From: Kocuria sp.
GTDB taxonomy: Bacteria; Actinomycetota; Actinomycetes; Actinomycetales; Micrococcaceae
Assembly (NCBI GenBank): GCA_030453435.1
Contig: JAKDKI010000016.1
Coordinates: 1-16,191, forward strand
Direction of reading: 5' to 3'
DNA length: 16,191 bases
Numbering within the stretch: the first letter of the stretch is position 1; the number at the start of each line of letters is the position of its first letter. Both the position numbers and the translations under genes were made by a program. Positions 14,813-16,191 of this stretch are shown here, piece by piece. Under the pieces are notes generated by a model, which saw only the letters and a list, made by a program, of their open reading frames with translations, did no database searches and was not told the DNA's origin.

Positions 14813-16191
14813 TCAGTTCAGTTCGGACGCTGATGCCTGCAACGTGGCCAGCCACTGCTCGCTCGTGGCGAGGTCCTTCTCCAGGTTGGCTGCCTTCTTC
14901 TCGTTACCTGAGGCACGTGCGGCCTCGATTGCGGCTTTCTGGTCCGCGATCTTGTTCTCGAGTTGGGTCAGCATGGAGTTGGAGCGGGCCTTGGTTTCGG
15001 GGTCGCTGCGGCGCCACTGGTCGTCCTCGGCCTTCTTGACGGCATCCTCGACCGAGCGCAGTTCGTTCTCCACGCGACGCATGTGGGCGCGCGGGACCTT
15101 ACCTGCTTCCTCCCAGCGTGTCTGGATGGTTGCCAGTTCCTTCTTCGCCCGGTCCAGGTTCTTGACCGGGAGGATCTTCTTGGCTTCGGCCAGCAGCTGC
15201 TCCTTGACCACCAGGTTCGCTTCGAATTCCTGATCGATCTGCTCGTTGGCGGCCTTGCGTGCGTCGAAGAACACGTCCTGGGCCGCGCGGAAACGAGACC
15301 ACAGAGCGTCGTCGTCCTTGCGGGAGGCACGCGGTGAGGCCTTCCAACGGTCCATGAGGTCGCGGTACTTGGAGGCGGTGGGTCCCCAATCGGTGGAGTT
15401 CGACAGCGACTCGGCCTCGGCAATCAGCGCTTCCTTGGCGCGTTTCGCCTTGGCGTTGGTCTCATCGAGTTTGGAGAAGAACGCCTTGCGGTGCCGGTCG
15501 AACGTGGTACGGGCCTTGCGGAAGCGCTTCCACAGGGACTCCTCATCGGACTTGGACAGGCGCACGCCGGAGCGTTGATGTGCTTTCCACTGGTCGAAGA
15601 GCTCGCCCATCCGCTCGGACGAGTGCTTCCACTGGGTTTTCTCGGGATCCTGTCCCGCAACCTTTTCGGCGGCCTCCACAATCGCGGTGCGCTGAGCCAG
15701 ATGCTCGGCCTTGGCCTTCTGCTGCTCTTCCTTCTCACGGGTCTCGGCTTGTCCGATCGCGGTGTCCAGGGCATCAAGGCGCGCGGAAAGGCCGGCCAGG
15801 TCACCAACCATGCCACGGGCCGCCACCTGCTCACGCACGTGTGCCACGGTCTTACGCATGTCGGTGGTCGGGGCCTTGGCCGCAAGACGCTGCTCGAGAA
15901 GGTCCACCTGGGCTTCGGCGTCGTCGAACTTTCGGGCGAAGTACGCAATGGCCTCGTCCTGAGTGGCGTTCGGGAACTGGCCGCACTCGTGCTCTTCACC
16001 GTCCACGGTCACGTACACGGTGCCGTTCTCGTCCGCGCGGCCGTGCTGCTTGGCACGCGCCACCGAGTCCGGGGTCGCCAGAGCGGGCTTGGCTGCCTCC
16101 TGGGCGGGAGCGGACGTGGCCGGAGCGGACTGGGCCGGCTGAGCTGGAGCGACCACGGGAGCCGCAGGTGCGGGGCCGGAGGGCGCGGGGA
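14813..16191 (-). CDS. DUF349-domain protein, 5' end cut by the window edge
   Basis: Cytoplasmic, highly charged helical protein with DUF349 repeats; the molecular role of the family is unknown. Numbering from the GTG at 16156: a Pro/Ala-rich leader (1-28), the actinobacterial block GTVYVTVDGEEHECGQFPNA (45-64), then YFARKFDDAEAQVDLLEQRL. DUF349-like repeats lie at about 175-232 (QWKH..ERMGELFDQWKA..LWKRFRKARTTFDRHRKAFF), 257-310 (DWGPTASKYRDLMDRWKA..LWSRFRAAQDVFFDARK) and, more weakly, 333-382. A predicted coiled coil ends the protein (about 390-440). The GTG has no SD, and the frame stays open to the window edge with the same Pro/Ala composition (PAPSGPAPAAP before it), so the real start is probably outside. 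DUF349 genes near rel are common in Micrococcales, to my knowledge. Two terminators follow. Confidence 0.92.
   Translation of the reverse strand, partial: PAPSGPAPAAPVVAPAQPAQSAPATSAPAQEAAKPALATPDSVARAKQHGRADENGTVYVTVDGEEHECGQFPNATQDEAIAYFARKFDDAEAQVDLLEQRLAAKAPTTDMRKTVAHVREQVAARGMVGDLAGLSARLDALDTAIGQAETREKEEQQKAKAEHLAQRTAIVEAAEKVAGQDPEKTQWKHSSERMGELFDQWKAHQRSGVRLSKSDEESLWKRFRKARTTFDRHRKAFFSKLDETNAKAKRAKEALIAEAESLSNSTDWGPTASKYRDLMDRWKASPRASRKDDDALWSRFRAAQDVFFDARKAANEQIDQEFEANLVVKEQLLAEAKKILPVKNLDRAKKELATIQTRWEEAGKVPRAHMRRVENELRSVEDAVKKAEDDQWRRSDPETKARSNSMLTQLENKIADQKAAIEAARASGNEKKAANLEKDLATSEQWLATLQASASELN

Noticed and set aside
14465..15337. Plus-strand open frames over the AbiEi-like and DUF349 genes
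   Set aside because: They are antisense to genes with recognisable family blocks and cross a 21-bp terminator stem.
1..16191. A new multi-gene defence, mobile or biosynthetic system
   Set aside because: All complete genes but one belong to well-known housekeeping families, composition is even, and no repeats, integrase, transposase or att-like duplications are seen.

Overview
The window reads as ordinary chromosomal backbone of a moderately GC-rich actinobacterium (by eye about 60% GC). Gene order (thrS–HIT … yebC–ruvC–ruvA–ruvB–yajC–secD–secF–rel), frequent GTG starts, MurT/GatD and the DUF349 protein all point to Actinomycetota. The wording of Rel, MurT and the HIT protein is most like Micrococcales/Micrococcaceae; I cannot name a genus. 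I see no tRNA, rRNA, transposase, integrase, phage gene or CRISPR array.

Layout. 1-2296: the 3' part of thrS (5' end cut by the window edge), overlapping by 4 nt a HIT-family Ap4A phosphorylase-like gene; a perfect 12-bp hairpin closes this unit. 2368-4414: murT–gatD, which amidate D-glutamate of lipid II, coupled through a Shine-Dalgarno (SD) sequence that overlaps the murT stop. 4415-4520: promoter region with a TAAAAT -10 box and a perfect 20-bp palindrome. 4521-7846: yebC, ruvC, ruvA, ruvB (translation factor/regulator and Holliday-junction resolvasome); a good LexA/SOS-box candidate lies in the ruvC–ruvA gap. 7993-11530: yajC, secD, secF (Sec translocon accessory complex), with a terminator-like hairpin between yajC and secD and another after secF. 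11664-14075: rel, a bifunctional (p)ppGpp synthetase/hydrolase. 14054-14698, minus strand: a small protein resembling the AbiEi-antitoxin-like family, overlapping rel tail to tail. 14733-14806: two tandem hairpins forming a terminator for the minus-strand DUF349 gene (14813 to the right edge, 5' end cut off).

How it fits together. The genes serve conserved tasks: threonine charging, dinucleotide clearance, peptidoglycan amidation, recombination repair, protein export and the stringent response. The neighbourhood differs from the mycobacterial arrangement: murT–gatD sits where pgsA, phosphatidylinositol-mannoside and pdx genes lie between the HIT gene and yebC, and apt is absent between secF and rel. 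I did not find a convincing new multi-gene system. The points most worth a second look are the SOS-box candidate before ruvA, the 20-bp palindrome before yebC, the MurT that lacks the cysteine ribbon, and the orphan AbiEi-like gene between convergent rel and a very long terminator stem.
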